Assembly: GCA_963971535.1 (NCBI GenBank)
Contig: OZ020586.1
Location: forward strand, 76,298,703-76,362,702
Length of the DNA: 64,000 bases
Direction: 5' to 3'
Source: Notolepis coatsorum
Taxonomy: Eukaryota > Chordata > Actinopteri > Aulopiformes > Paralepididae
The position numbers were made by a program, and so were the translations under genes. This document shows, in pieces, positions 1 through 11,921 of this stretch (the first letter of the stretch is position 1; every line of letters begins with the position of its first letter). The notes beneath the pieces were generated by a model that had not been told where the DNA came from, ran no database searches, and saw only the letters and a list, made by a program, of their open reading frames with translations.

Positions 1-70
1 GAGCTGTACTGTACTGTACCCATTCTGCAATCTGTTAATAAAGTTTTCAATCAATCAATCAATCAATCAA
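1..70 (+). repeat. 3' tail of CR1/L2-type LINE family B
   Basis: The sequence ends in AATAAAGTTTTCAATCAATC followed by (TCAA)n. The same tail occurs at 28330-28390, 41550-41597 and 45900-45960, and inverted at 46186-46300. It is the 3' terminus of the LINE whose RT is at 30001-41246. Only the last bases are in the window. Confidence 0.8.
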
Positions 71-250
71 ACACATCCTCAAGACCCCTACACTCTGCAT
101 CTTCTAACTACACACCCTCAAGACCCCTAGGCTCTGCATCTTCTAACTACACACCCTTAAGACCCCTACTCTGCATCTTCTAACTACACACCCTCAAGAC
201 CCCTATGCTCTGCATCTTCTAACTACACACCCTCAAGACCCCTACACTCA
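71..250. repeat. Minisatellite, about 38-bp unit
   Basis: Four to five copies of a 37-39 bp unit containing CTCTGCATCTTCTAACTA and CCCTCAAGACCCCTA. Copies differ at only a few positions. No coding signal. Confidence 0.9.
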
Positions 251-340
251 CAATCAATATCAGATTTTTTTAAATAATTTTATAATAGTTTATGGACTAT
301 TAAGTACTGTGTTACTATGTCTATAATACTATTTACTATG

Positions 341-914
341 TAGGGCTGGGCGATATAACGATAACGATAAATATCGCGATATATTTTAATAATCAATATC
401 GAATATCGGAAAAAAAAAAATCGAAAAATTGTTTTTTTTTGTTTATATATATATATATATATATATTTTTGTGACCTGCAACACGGCAGTTTTAAAACCA
501 GAGACAGTGGACAGACTTGTCTTTCTTGCCTGCAACTTAAAGTAATGGCTTTGCTTGTCCAAATGACAATACTGACCAAATTGAGATTTATTTTTCTCTT
601 GTCCATTTATTTTGTTTGCTTTCTAATTTAAAATACACAGTAGGCTATGTGTGCTAGCAGAACTAGACTCCAGTCACGAGTCATGGTGCACATGTGGACC
701 GTGACTCGTGACTGGAGTCTAGTTCTGCTAGTGTGGCACTAAAGATGACGGCAACGACAAAGAATTGCTGCAAAATAAACATACATCTGTTGTTTAAATT
801 TTTTAAATTTTTTTTATACTTATAACAATTTCGATAATTATCGATATCGAGAAATATGATAACATTATCATATCGTTATCGCGATATGATTTTTTGCCAT
901 ATCGCCCAGCCCTA
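341..914. mobile_element. hAT-type MITE with GGGCTGGGCGATA ends
   Basis: Terminal inverted repeats start TAGGGCTGGGCGATAT and the right end is its complement (ATATCGCCCAGCCCTA). The flanks are TTACTATG and CTACTATG, an 8-bp target duplication with one mismatch, as expected for hAT. The subterminal DNA is rich in ATCG/CGAT repeats. No transposase. A perfect 30-bp inverted repeat lies in the middle (654-731). Confidence 0.85.
654..731. repeat. Perfect 30-bp inverted repeat (hairpin)
   Basis: 654-683 and 702-731 are exact reverse complements separated by an 18-base loop. The arms contain CTAGCAGAACTAGACTCCAG. It sits centrally in the MITE at 341-914. Confidence 0.95.
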
Positions 915-939
915 CTACTATGTATGCTACTATGCCTAT

Positions 940-1821
940 TAGTGGTCTGCAAGGGCCTTGAAATAAAGCCCGAGCCCTGCCCGAGCCCGTGAACTTCAGG
1001 CCCTGCCCGAAAATAAGCCCGACTGTAAATAATATTTTAAGCCCTAGCCCGCGTGAAAACCCGAAAGAAATTATTATTATTATTATTAAAATATATATAT
1101 TTTTTTGTATTTGTTTTAAATATTCGAAACACGGTTTTATATGAACGTAATAAATAAACAAAACTAAGAAGCATTTACATAGCCTGTTTCGCTCTTATTA
1201 GAACGCCGTCTCTCCCAGTGCTCGCTTATAGACTGACTCACACATCAGCCTCGTAAAACGTATTGAAGGCTATAGAATCTTCTTTGACACACACACACAC
1301 ACACACACACACACAACAAACAGAAAACAGAAATCAGATATCGAGCAGAGCAACATAATGAAAAGCACAACAAAACAGGTAGCGACCCAGCAAATAATAA
1401 ACATCACTCACCACAACGTCAGCAAAGCGTTGAACACCGTTAACAAAACTTCGCCAACCGGCTACATACATCCCAAGAACAAATTAAAACGTTCGCCAAC
1501 TGGCTATATTCCAACACAACCAATCGAGTTGAACTTGTCCCCTGAGTTCTCCCTGCGCGCTGCGGTAATTACATCCAAATGTTTCTCTGGCGCAAAAGAG
1601 AAAACGAATCTTAAGGAAAACGAAGGTTATCCTATAACCCTAGTTATATGAAAAATAAAATTAAAAATTAAAATTAAAATAAAATAAAAAAGCGGCGGTG
1701 CCCGGGCCCGGCCGAGCCCGAATTATTTATTAAAAAAAAAGCCCTACCCAGCCCTACCCAGCCCGAACCCGCCGGGCCGGGCCGGGCCCCCGTCGGGCCT
1801 GGGCAAGGTTGCAGTGCACTA
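940..1821. mobile_element. Non-autonomous hAT element, GC-rich ends
   Basis: The left end TAGTGGTCTGCAAGGGCCTT matches the complement of the right end (TAGTGCACTGCAACCTTGCC). The flanking 8-bp target duplication ATGCCTAT (932-939 and 1822-1829) is exact. The arms are GC-rich (GCCCGAGCC) while the centre is AT-rich, with a (CA)n tract. The 97-codon open frame at 1358-1651 matches nothing I recognise and is probably fortuitous. Confidence 0.9.
1287..1314. repeat. (AC)n microsatellite
   Basis: Uninterrupted AC dinucleotides inside the hAT element at 940-1821. Confidence 0.95.
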
Positions 1822-1899
1822 ATGCCTATACTACTCTAATATGCTAATATGTCTATACAATGCACTCAGAGTGAAGCATTCAAGCTCAGCACTGCTAGA

Positions 1900-2030
1900 C
1901 GAGCAATGCCACTGACCCTTAGCTGCCAAAGGTGTAGCCCTACTGCTGACTTGTTGTACACAATTTACAAGTCATTTTGGATAAAAGCATCAGCTATATG
2001 ACTAAATGTATATGTACATGTAATGAAATA
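1900..2030 (+). repeat. SINE/L2-type 3' tail fragment
   Basis: Contains ACAAGTCATTTTGGATAAAA followed by GCATCAGCTATATGACTAAA and ATGTA repeats. This 3' tail is shared by fish SINEs and L2-like LINEs. A sister copy lies at 18580-18650. Confidence 0.7.
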
Positions 2031-2149
2031 TGCCCATGGAAAGCAGCACCCAGGTACTAGAACTACTGGTAGTTGATTTAATTGACAAATCTGTCAAGTG
2101 AGTTTTTGTGAGAATCCGAGTTTCCCACACGCAATAATGCCTCTTTAGG

Positions 2150-2408
2150 TCTAAATGGTAAATGGCTGCATTTATATAGCGTTTTTATCCAAAGCACTTT
2201 ACAATTTGTTCCTCACATTACCCATTCACTCACACATTCACGTCGGACACAACCATGCAAGGTGCCAACCTGCTCATCAGGAGAAATTAGGGGTTAAGTG
2301 TCTTGCTCAAGGACACATCGACACGCTGCCCGGGAGGAGCGGGAATCGAACCGGTAACCTCTGGATTGCCAGACGACTGCTCTACCTCCTGAGCCACTGT
2401 CGCCCCCA
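2150..2408 (-). repeat. tRNA-derived SINE, minus strand
   Basis: Read on the minus strand it starts with a tRNA-like head. Box A-like TGGCTCAGGAGGTAGAGCAG and box B-like GGTTCGATTCC are visible, followed by a body (TGTCCTTGAGCAAGACACTT) and a tail with TAAAGTGCTTTGGATAAAAA. Related copies are at 2695-2925 and 50370-50600. The tRNA-like head is part of the SINE and is not a tRNA gene. Confidence 0.85.
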
Positions 2409-2479
2409 GGTCTAGTGCTGCTTAGCAGAGACATGCTTACCAGTTCTCAGGAAAAACCTCACTGAGTAAGGAAAAAACA

Positions 2480-2571
2480 CAACAACTGACTAATCTAACA
2501 AAGTCTTGGTCGACTAAGACAAAACCAACCAATGAATCAATTAATCAACTAGGATGGGGCAGCCCTAGTAG
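2480..2571. repeat. Terminal fragment of a hAT-type MITE
   Basis: Ends in GATGGGGCAGCCCTA preceded by GTCGACTAAGAC-type motifs. This is a common fish MITE terminus in inverted orientation. I found no matching left end, so it is a fragment. Confidence 0.5.
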
Positions 2572-2692
2572 CAATGTAATAATAATAGTAATAATAATGA
2601 TAACAATAGTAGTAGTAAGAATAATAGTAAGAATAATAATGACAATAGCAATAGCAATACTTATTCTACTATTATTACTACTACTAAATGGC
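2572..2692. repeat. Imperfect (AAT/AGT)n microsatellite
   Basis: Trinucleotide-rich stretch of AAT, AGT and AAG units with drift. Confidence 0.85.
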
Positions 2693-2694
2693 TG

Positions 2695-2925
2695 CTTTTT
2701 TATATAAATGGCTGCTTTTTATATAGCGCTTTTATCCAAAGCGCTTTACAATTTGTTCCTCACATTTGACCCATTCACTCACACATTCACACACGGACGG
2801 CGGAGGCAACCATGCAAGGTGCCAACCTGCTCATCGGGAGCAATTAGGGGTTAAGTGTCTTGCTCAAGGACACATCGACACGCTGCCCGGGAGGAGCAGG
2901 AATCGAACCGGGAACCTCCGCTGTC
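2695..2925 (-). repeat. Second copy of tRNA-derived SINE, head truncated
   Basis: Closely matches 2150-2408 over the body and tail (CTTTTATCCAAAGCGCTTTA, CTTGCTCAAGGACACATCGA). It breaks off after the box B region near 2925, where AAGGGTTAACC repeats start. The box A portion is missing. Confidence 0.85.
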
Positions 2926-2986
2926 GGTTGTGTGATAGTAAAGGGTTAACCTTCTGTCGTGTGGCAGTGAAAGGGTTAACCTTCTG
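2926..2986. repeat. AAGGGTTAACC foldback-type repeat, left part
   Basis: Two monomers of about 30 bp, each GTGTG(A/G)(T/C)AGT(A/G)AAAGGGTTAACC plus TTCTGT. The array resumes at 13966 after the 11-kb insertion. The 7 bp CCTTCTG at 2980-2986 recurs at 13959-13965, marking the insertion site. Confidence 0.85.
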
Positions 2987-3767
2987 TGAGGGTTTCGGTC
3001 AGGGATAGGAGAGGAGACCCCACATGCAGGAAACACGAGAAGAGGCTGAGGCGACGGAATGAAGTGAACAGGCTTTTACTGAGCAGTTGCAAACAAGAAT
3101 ACAAGTTGAAACTGTTACAAACAAAAGCGAACTGCAAAACCCGAAAAGAATACTCAGCAGAGCTGGAAAAATATGGACTAAGTAGGAACGGACTCACGGG
3201 GAATATTGGTGACAAAGGTGAGTATGTGACCGAACACAACTGTGATAACAACGAGACAATACAATGGTGCGACAATGAATGTGAGGAACGGGCAGGTCTA
3301 AATAGTGCCCGTGATTAATAATTACTAATGAGTGCCAGCTGGTATAGGCCAGGCATGGCCAAGACAGGTGACACAAGGTAGTTAGTAAAGAAAACTCACA
3401 TCATTAATAAAAGCATGTGTAAAGGAATATCTAAAAGGAACAACCCTTAAAGGAACATATGTAAAGATGTTAACACTAATAAAAACAAGTGAAAAGGGAA
3501 AAGCCTTAAAGGGACACATGTAAACAGGGCACGAAATTAACTTTTTGACTCACCGGCCAGTGGCAGGTAGATGGGAAAAATCTACCCGCCAAGCATATTT
3601 CTTACCAGCCAATTTTTTTTTTTTTAATAAAATATATATATTATATAATCATACTTGTAGTTGTATTATCTGCGAGACATCGCCACCACGCAACAAGTAA
3701 AAATGCTCGCTATCTGCAAACAGCTCCACTGTCTGTGTGTATACTCGAGTAGCCTCCAGCTCCAGCA

Positions 3768-3892
3768 AGGATTCTCCGGCGCTGCAGCTGGGCCCTATAC
3801 TCTACATTCAGCATGCCCTCATGCGATGGATTCTCCGGCGCTACAGCTGGACCCTATACTCTACATTCAGCATGCCCTCATGCGATGGAAGC
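3768..3892 (+). repeat. Tandem duplication of about 60 bp
   Basis: GATTCTCCGGCGCT(G/A)CAGCT followed by GG(G/A)CCCTATACTCTACATTC appears twice in a row within the hAT element. Confidence 0.85.
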
Positions 3893-4241
3893 CAGGGGCT
3901 TGAATACACATCGAATCAATGTTATAAGACATTGATATCAGGAGTTATCTGTAGCTACTTCTAGCCGGCTAGATAACGTTAAGACAACGCCTCAGTGAAC
4001 TATTTAGTTTACTGGGATATTTCGTAGTGAGCTAACGTGAGCTAACGTGAGCTAACGTGAGCTACCTATCCAACGGAGGTATTATGCACTACTAGACTTG
4101 CTGGAGCATTTGTTGATATCAGTAACTAGCCGGCTAGATAACGTTAAACAATGCCTCAGTATTCAACTAAAAGTGAATAGTTGACTGGGTAATTTTGTAA
4201 CGGTAGCTAACGTTAGCTCACGGAGGTCCCACTAGACTAAC

Positions 4242-5578
4242 TGTTACAAAGGATCAGATTAAACCGAATATATATATTTATTGATTGATATATATTGCAT
4301 AGTATTTGTATATCGTTTGATATCCCTTGTATATTCCTTGTACATATACACGGAATATCCCTTTAGCCTATTACAGACCATAATATTTCATTCTCCTATT
4401 GGACAGCGGTCCACAGGCGCCGGGGCCGTGCCTCCAGAGTCAGGTTCAAAGCCACTGTCAAGACATGTCTGTACATGCCCGGCCTTGCCCAGGGATACGA
4501 GACAGAAATGAGGTTGGCACTAGATTGTTCGCCGTGCATATAAATATGGCGCAGGTGAATACAGAAGTAGAGTTACCCAATAAGTTGAAGCCTCACCCAC
4601 GATACTCCGTGCGGTGAAGTATGGCCTGTTTGGCCCCAAAATAGAGCATTGAGACCGCGTGCGAATTAATAACTGAATTGTCAGAGTTTGGCGCTATACC
4701 GTCGAGTGCGACATATTTCTATTAAGTCAGTAATAGTCTATTTGTGTATAGTGTATCGTGCGGCTAAAGTTCTACAGTGACCAGCATCACCAACGCTTCC
4801 TCGTACCAGCTAGAGTGCTTATCCAGGCTGGGCTGCTTTCATGGCGCTCTCACCCGAGGAGACCTAGACGAGAACCGTGTGGACATGTACACTGGATTAA
4901 TCTACCCGACGACTACATAGCCCTTTGCGGCTGGATTATATTTGTTTTGGTCCTGTGATTTATGGAGCGGAGAATCGCCGACGCCTACACGTGTTGGATT
5001 TACCCTGTGAGGAGACCAGTCGAGTCTGCGCCTCAGAGAGCCTGAGGCCGACTAGCTTTCTTCACTGTGGAGCTACAGTCTACGGAGAACAGCTGTATTC
5101 GTCTGTGGATCAAGAGACTATTGCACCGTCTCCTGTACTTGGAGTCTCCTTAGTCATCGTTGACCAGACTCTCTACTACCGACAGATCCTCTACCCCTGC
5201 TGGCTTACAACCGGGGGGACCCTTCCAGTATCTCCCGCTATATATTACTAGTGTACCATAGATATAATTCCCTAAGATTCAGGTTGTATAATTACCTCCT
5301 GCGTAACCAGAGAATGGACATTCATTATTGATTTGCCTACGCACATTCCTTTGCCTTATAAGCGCATCCAAAGTAAAATACAGAGAAGTATATTATGTAC
5401 CTTTTGCTGCAATAAATACTTGATTACACCTTTGTGTGGAACCGATTCATTGTGGGAAGTGTTCATCATATTTATATATGATGTACTGTATGGCCAGTAA
5501 TTAAAGTACATAAAGCGGTAGTGGTTTAATGATACCATACTTATCAATACAGTCAGGGAATTGTACCCCTCAGTTACA
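4242..5578 (+). repeat. BEL 5' LTR
   Basis: Begins TGTTACAAAGG and ends CAGTTACA. Compared with the 3' LTR I see differences only at 4456, 5051, 5100 and 5480. The likely polyadenylation signal AATAAA is near 5412. Confidence 0.95.
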
Positions 5579-5579
5579 A

Positions 5580-5599
5580 TTGGTCCTTCGAGCCGGAGG
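5580..5599 (+). other. Primer binding site of BEL element
   Basis: Directly after the LTR comes TTGGTCCTTCGAGCCGGAG. The TGG start and tRNA T-arm-like CTTCGAGCC fit complementarity to a tRNA 3' end. The tRNA identity is not assigned. Confidence 0.8.
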
Positions 5600-5646
5600 G
5601 TAACTAGTGTAATATTAATATAGTGGTATTAATATTGACATGGCCT

Positions 5647-8600
5647 ATGATGAACACTCCACAAAACGGTTCTCCTAAAGTAGATCGCCCGCAGCGTAGA
5701 CGGCAGACACCTCAGTACTTAGAGGATTACGTTGCCAATATACTACCTAGCTTTCTACAGACGGTAAACGCGGAAAAAGTAGATAGTAAAATTATGTCCG
5801 ACCCTATCAACCAGGCTACCCCGCCAATAGAGGCCCTAGTGGGTTCTAACGTAACTGACCAAGCTCACGGTAGGGACCAGGAGGGACCCGACATGACTTT
5901 ACCCCCCGCCAAGACCGAAGAAGTAGTCCCCGGAGAGCTCCAGGATAAAGACAGCTCTCCAGGGATGGAACTCTACCCGCTACAAGAAGAGGAGAGCACC
6001 CCGGAGATGGATCTCCAGGACTCGCCACAGGAGAACAGATCTCCAACGAGTACTGCCAGGAGCGGATCACCTCAACCAGCGTCTTCCCCCAGCGAGGCGG
6101 ACAAGATGCTGGCACAGGCATTCCTCACCAGCCTAGCAGCCTCAACAGAGCGCGATCGACTCCAAGCACAGACGCTTAGTGAGCACGAACATTCTTCCAT
6201 GGAAAGAGAACGCCTTCAAGCGCAGCAACGGAGCGACGAAGATCGTATACGTCTAGAGATTAGACGCCTTCAGACGGAAGAGAATATGGTAAGGGACCGG
6301 GCCGAAGCCCAGCGCGCCGCCGCCGAAGCCCAGCGCGCCGCTGCCGGTGCCAAAAGAGAAGCAGAGTGCGACCTCGCTCTCACCAAGCGCGAAGCCGAGC
6401 GCGACCGATTACAAGCGCAGATAATGGAGCAGCTGATCACCAGGGCAACACCCCCTCCCTCCGCACGGGGTTCCAGGGCCTCGTCAAGACAAGGGTCAAG
6501 GGCACCCTCCCCTACCCGATCAAGCGACCCTGAGCCCGACCACCAGAGAGAGCCTATACCCCCCTCCGAACCCCTTCCCCGACCGGTCCAAGTGAGACCC
6601 AGCTACAAGGAAGAAACGGTCTACACCGCGGAGAGGCTAAATAGACGACTACAGGATCTAGAGGACCTGCCAGAGGAAGAAGAAGAGGGAGAGGAGGAGA
6701 GTCAAGCCCGACAGCAGCACAGTACTCCACAGGACCAGGAGGTCCAGTACAGCCCAGGCTCTACCCCCGCGGCTCTGCGCTACAGACCCCCGACTCAATA
6801 CACGGGTGAGCTTGACGCACGACCAGCCCCGAGGAACAGCACCTGGATACGCGGGCCATGGTACCCAGCAGGTACCAGCCCACCAAGAGGCGTAAGAGGA
6901 GACTCGCCTAGGAGGCCTCTCTTCCAACGCTCACCGATGTGCCAGCCATCCATGGCATCATACATTGGCACACCGACATTTCCGGACTTCACCCACGAGA
7001 ACAGAGCACAGTACACGGAGCTACGAATGTGCTTAGAGACAATGATGTCCGATGTAGCTGATGAACCGTACAAGTATGCTATCCTACTGAAGCACCTCAA
7101 GGTGCCCCGAGCGCACAATATAGCGCTGGCCTATGCCACCTCTACTACCCCATACACAGCGGCTCTAGCAGCACTCGACCAAAGATATGGACGCATATGG
7201 GACTACGTAATACAAGAGATAAGGCATATTGACCGCCTACCCCCAGCCACAGACAATCGCTCACTAGATGACCTGTCTATCAAGGTACAATCCCTGGTAG
7301 GGATGCTGGGGGCGCAAAGAGAAAAGGGTATGCACGAACTGTACGCGAACTCTAATGTCGAGAAGATTTTAGAGAAGCTTCCGCCCGCCCGACAAGAGCG
7401 CTTCAGGCGGCAAAGAGACCACCGTGATCCTAACGGTCCCGAGCCATCCCTCCTAGACCTAGCCGACTTCCTGGCGAGAGAAGTCAACAGCCTACGGTTG
7501 GATACGTTCATGCGGAGCACCCCAAGCTCCAGAGAGGGACCTAGGAGAGCAAACGATGGCCGAAGATTGGCGACCGTCATGCACCAATCAGAATCAGTAC
7601 CGAGCAGCAAGAACCACAGTACCCCCTCGATGAAAGAGAAGTGGAAGATGGTGTGCCCGTACTGCGAAAAGGAACACTGGTTGTCACAATGTGACACATT
7701 CAAGAAGATGACCGCCGACGAGGTGAGTCAATGGATAAAGTCCAACCGACGCTGTTACCGATGTGCGCGCAGTCACATGGCAGCCGATTGCCGCTTAAAG
7801 AAGAGGTGTAGTCGGTGTGACGGAGCCCACCTAGATGTCCTACACGACAGTAACAGAAGAAAGCCTGCACCCTCAAGCAGCACAAAGGCAAGTGTTATGT
7901 ACATTGACCCCGCCAGCAGCGGGGGCGCCCGGGTGCTCTTAAAGGTGGTCCGCGTAACACTGAGTTACCAAGATAAGGTCATGGACACTTACGCCGTCCT
8001 TGACGACGGGTCAGAGAAGACCCTTCTCCTCGCGTCCGCTGCGGCCCAGCTGGGGCTGCGGGGGAGCGAAAACCAGATGACGATTCGGACAATAAGAAGA
8101 GATCTAAAGACGATAAAGGGCGAGAATGTCTCCTTCACTATCGCAGCAAGCGGGCAGCCAGAGAGACGGTATAGGATTACTAACGCTTTCACCAGCCAAG
8201 AAATAGGCCTGTCGCAGTACACCTACCCCATCGCCAAGCTGATGGATAAATATGTGCACCTGCGTCAACTACCTATACCGCTCATAGACGGTGCCACCCC
8301 GACCCTGCTGATAGGCTCCGACCATGCAGACCTCATCGTCCCGATAGACCGGGTCCACACAGGGCCCAGAGGCTGTCCTGCAGCAGTCGAGACCCGCCTA
8401 GGATGGACATTACAAGGCCCCCTCGCTAAGTCTCTTAACCGAACAGCAGCCACTAACTGCCTCCACTCCAGAGTGACAGAAGAAGACACCACCCTCCTAC
8501 AGCATGTCGAGAGGCTATGGACACTAGAGACAATGCCCTTTAAGAACGAAAAGAAAGACATTTGTTCAAAGGAAGACATTTACGCTATAGCCCTCCTCGA

Positions 8601-9654
8601 GCAGGGGACAAAGAGAGTCAAAGTCAACGGAGTGATGAGATACGCAACTCCACTCCTGAGGCGAGAGGGTATGCCTACCTTCCACGCCCCAAAAGAAGCG
8701 ACGGAGCGGTATCTATTGAACACAGAGCGGCGCCTAGCCAGAGACCCCGCTCAAGAGACTGTGTACCGCGCTGAGATTAACAAGCTAATCACAGCGGGAC
8801 ACATAAAGAAAATTGACATTAAAGAGGCCGATCAGACGACCGAATCATGGTACGTGCCGCACCACAAAGTCCACCACAACGGCAAGGATCGTATTGTGTT
8901 CAACTGCAGCTACCAGATCGGATCACAAAATCTGAATAAAGAGCTCTTGCCCGGCTCAACACTCGGCCCCTCTCTACTAGGCGTGTTACTACGTTTCCGC
9001 CAAGACAAGGTGGCCATCAGCGGCGACATCAAAGGGATGTTCCTGCAGGTGAGACTAGTGGAGGAGGACAAGCCCCTGCTGCGGTTCCTATGGAGAGAGA
9101 GGATCGGGGATGAGCAACCAACCATCTATCAATGGGAAGTCCTCCCTTTCGGAACCACATGCAGCCCATGCTGTGCTACGTTTGCACTGCAAAAACACGT
9201 CGCAGAGGACCCAGCAGCTGATGAAGAGGTCCGACAAAGTGTAGGAAATAGTTTCTACGTGGACAACTGTCTGCAAAGCGTCTCGACGCCAGAAGAAGCC
9301 GAGGCCCTTCTACTCAAGCTCCGCGCCTCCCTGATCAAAGGCGGCTTTGATCTCAGGCAGTGGGCCAGCAGCGACCCGCAAGTATTGCGCAGCCTCTCCC
9401 CCGAGGACAAGGCAGCAAGCAGCGAGACCTGGATGGCGACCATCCCAGGAGAAGCCCAAGAAATGACATTAGGACTAGTCTGGCGCTTCAAAACAGACTC
9501 GCTCCATTATAAACACACACCCCTGACCAAGGAGCAGGGAAGGTCGACTGCACTACCGACCACCAGATGGAGTGTATACAGAACACTCGCCAGACAATAT
9601 GACCCGTTGGGATGTATTCTACCTTACACCACCAGGGCAAAGATGATTGTATGA
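5647..9654 (+). pseudogene. BEL gag-protease-RT polyprotein, 5' part, ended by premature TGA
   Basis: I start at the ATG ATG at 5647, since the open frame has only a GTG further upstream. The first 440 residues are acidic and Q/E/R-rich with coiled-coil-like AEAQRAAAEA repeats. A DUF1759-type gag domain follows at about 445-540. CCHC-like knuckles are at about 670-735 (CPYC, CYRC, CSRC). The aspartic protease (DUF1758 type) has DDGSEKTLL at about 785. The RT spans about 1060-1215 with DIKGMFLQ and a YVDN box at 1204-1207. The Peptidase_A17/RNase H region begins just before the TGA at 9652-9654. The same frame continues beyond it with recognisable pol sequence, so the stop is a lesion, probably a C-to-T change at a CpG. 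Confidence 0.9.
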
Positions 9655-10665
9655 GCGTTATGGGACAAGGACCAGGGCTGGGACGACCCCATACCCGAAC
9701 ACCTTGCATCCACATGGAGAGAGTGGGAGACGGAACTCAGCTCACTCCCAGGTGTCAACATACGCCGCAGCTACTTCCCACCCACAGTGAGGCCGGAGAC
9801 GTGCCAGATGGACCTGCACGTCTTCAGCGACGCCTCCGAAGTAGCCTACGGTTCGGTGGCCTACTTGCGTGCCCGAGAGGAGGGAGGAGAAATACATACT
9901 GCTTTCATCCTGGCTCGCTCAAGAATAGCCCCACGAAAGCAACAATCTATCCCGCGTCTAGAGCTCTGCGCAGCCCTAGCAGGAGCGCAACTCGCCACGT
10001 TAATCCAACGTGAACTCACCATTCCGGTGCAAAGAACAATCTTGTGGTCAGACTCCACGACAGTACTCACATGGATCCGGTCTGATTCGTGCAGATACAA
10101 GGTCTTCGTGGGAGTCAGAGTCACAGAGATTCAAGATTTAACAGAAGTAGCAAGCTGGAGGTATGTGGACACAAAACACAACCCAGCTGACGTCATCACC
10201 CGGGGAATGTCCCTGGATGACCTCACCCGTCACAACCTATACAGTGACGGGCCAGAGTTCCTCAAGCTCCCTACACCCACCCCACGGGAAGCGAGTAAAG
10301 AGGAGGCCGAAAACAAGAAATCTATGTTCTGTGGATTGAACACACTCGTCTCCACAGACCCCGACATAGACGATTGCCTCACCCTAGAGAGTGCGCAGCT
10401 AAAGACATTCCTGTGGCACCACCCAGAGGTTCAGCTCACTACTGACATTACAGCAGCTGACTACGAAGAAGCAGAACTTCTTCTACTACAACGAGCCCAG
10501 AGAGACTCGTTCCCCGATGAGCTAGACTGTCTACAGGGAGCAAAGCCCGTCCCATCAGACAGCAGACTGCTCCACCTAGCCCCCGAGAGCGACGCCCATG
10601 GTCTCATCAGAGTGGGTGGTCGTCTGCGGAGAGCTCCAGACTTACCGGATGACGTCAAGTCTTAA
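9655..10665 (+). pseudogene. BEL pol, A17/RNase H segment
   Basis: Continues in the same frame after the TGA. Visible motifs are FSDASEVAYGSVAY (first RNase H acidic site), SDSTTVLTWI and TKHNPADVITRG, typical of the BEL Peptidase_A17/RNase H region. It ends at a TAA at 10663-10665 caused by a frameshift near 10660: the integrase zinc-binding sequence picks up at once in another frame. A small deletion at that point is the simplest explanation. Confidence 0.88.
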
Positions 10666-11828
10666 ACAGCCGACACAAGGTCACAGAGCTGATCATAAAG
10701 AAATACGACGAGGATGTGCATCACGCCGGGGCAGAGAGAGTCTTCGCGGAGATCAGACGTCGTTATTGGATACTGCAAGGGAGAGAAGCAGAGCGGCGCT
10801 TCCAGCGAACCTGTCTAGACTGTCGTAAGTGGCGAGCGCAGCCCAGTATACCCCGGATGGCTGACCTACCTCCCTGTCGCCTCCGACTCGGCGACAAGCC
10901 TTTTCACTCCACCGGTATGGACTGTTTCGGCCCGCTGTATATAAAGAAAGGAAGAGGAACCGAGAAGCGGTGGGGTATTGTATTCAAATGCATGACCACC
11001 CGAGCGATGCATATAGAACTCCTTCCAACCATGAGCACAGACTCATTCCTTATGGCCTTCCGAAGATTCACATCGCGGAAAGGCAAACCGTCTATATTAT
11101 TGTCTGATCACGGGACAAACTTCAAAGGCGGAGAAAGAGAGCCGAGAGAGAGCTTCCAAGCTATGGGCCCAGAACTTAAGACCCACCTCGCTCCATCCCA
11201 GATTGACTTCCAGTTTAATCCCCCGAACGCACCTCACTTCGGTGGAACTTGGGAACGAGAAGTACGTTCAATAAAGACAGCCCTGTACGTCGTGCTTGGG
11301 GCCCAGACCGTGGCGGAAGAAGTCCTAATGACAGTCCTCACGGAGATCGAGGGAGTATTGAACTCAAAGCCCCTCGGTTACATCTCAAGTGATGTAGCAG
11401 ATGTCGACCCAGTCACCCCCAACACACTCTTGATGGGGCGGCTGGACCCCGCGCTACCACAGACAATGTACAGGCCTGAAGAAGCGAACGGCCGAAGAAT
11501 GTGGAGGTACAGTCAAGTATTGGCTGACAAGTTTTGGAACAGCTTCCTACTCCACTATCTACTGTCTCTACAGACCCGCCAGAAATGGGTGAAAGAGAGA
11601 GACAATTTGACAGAAGGAACAGTCGTCATGATTATCGACCAGTCACTACCCCGAGCTATGTGGCCGGCTGGCCGCGTAAGCAAAGTGATCACCGGTGCCG
11701 ACGGAAAGGTCCGAGCAGCCGAAGTGCTCGTCCAAGGACAGATCTACACCCGACCCGTGGCGAGGCTAATAGAACTGCCAAGGCTCCCCGATACTATCGA
11801 TGACGACCATGACCCCATGACTTTGTGA
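10665..11828 (+). pseudogene. BEL integrase and C-terminal domain
   Basis: Begins at the frameshift junction. It has the H2C2 zinc finger (HHAGAERVF, then CLDCRKWRA), the DDE core (GMDCFGPL with the first Asp, LSDHGTNF with the second, GTWEREVRSI with the Glu) and a DUF5641-like C-terminus (KFWNSFLLHYL to GRVSKVITGADG). It ends at TGA 11826-11828, about 90 bp before the 3' LTR. The integrase frame itself looks intact, but no initiation is expected without the upstream frame. Confidence 0.9.
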
Positions 11829-11921
11829 ACTGCCCGACCCTCACAACAGACATTGAGTAGTGGACAGTGCGGTTAATCTGTCTCTGCTTAGCTAATTAGG
11901 TGGGACTAATTAGGAGGCGGC

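Noticed and set aside
2281-2408. tRNA gene on the minus strand
   Set aside because: Box A and B-like sequences are present, but the fold continues into a SINE body shared with other copies.
9652-9654. TGA in BEL pol as programmed recoding
   Set aside because: No downstream structure or heptamer was evident, and a second frameshift also breaks pol; a simple nonsense lesion is more likely. I did not test RNA structure.
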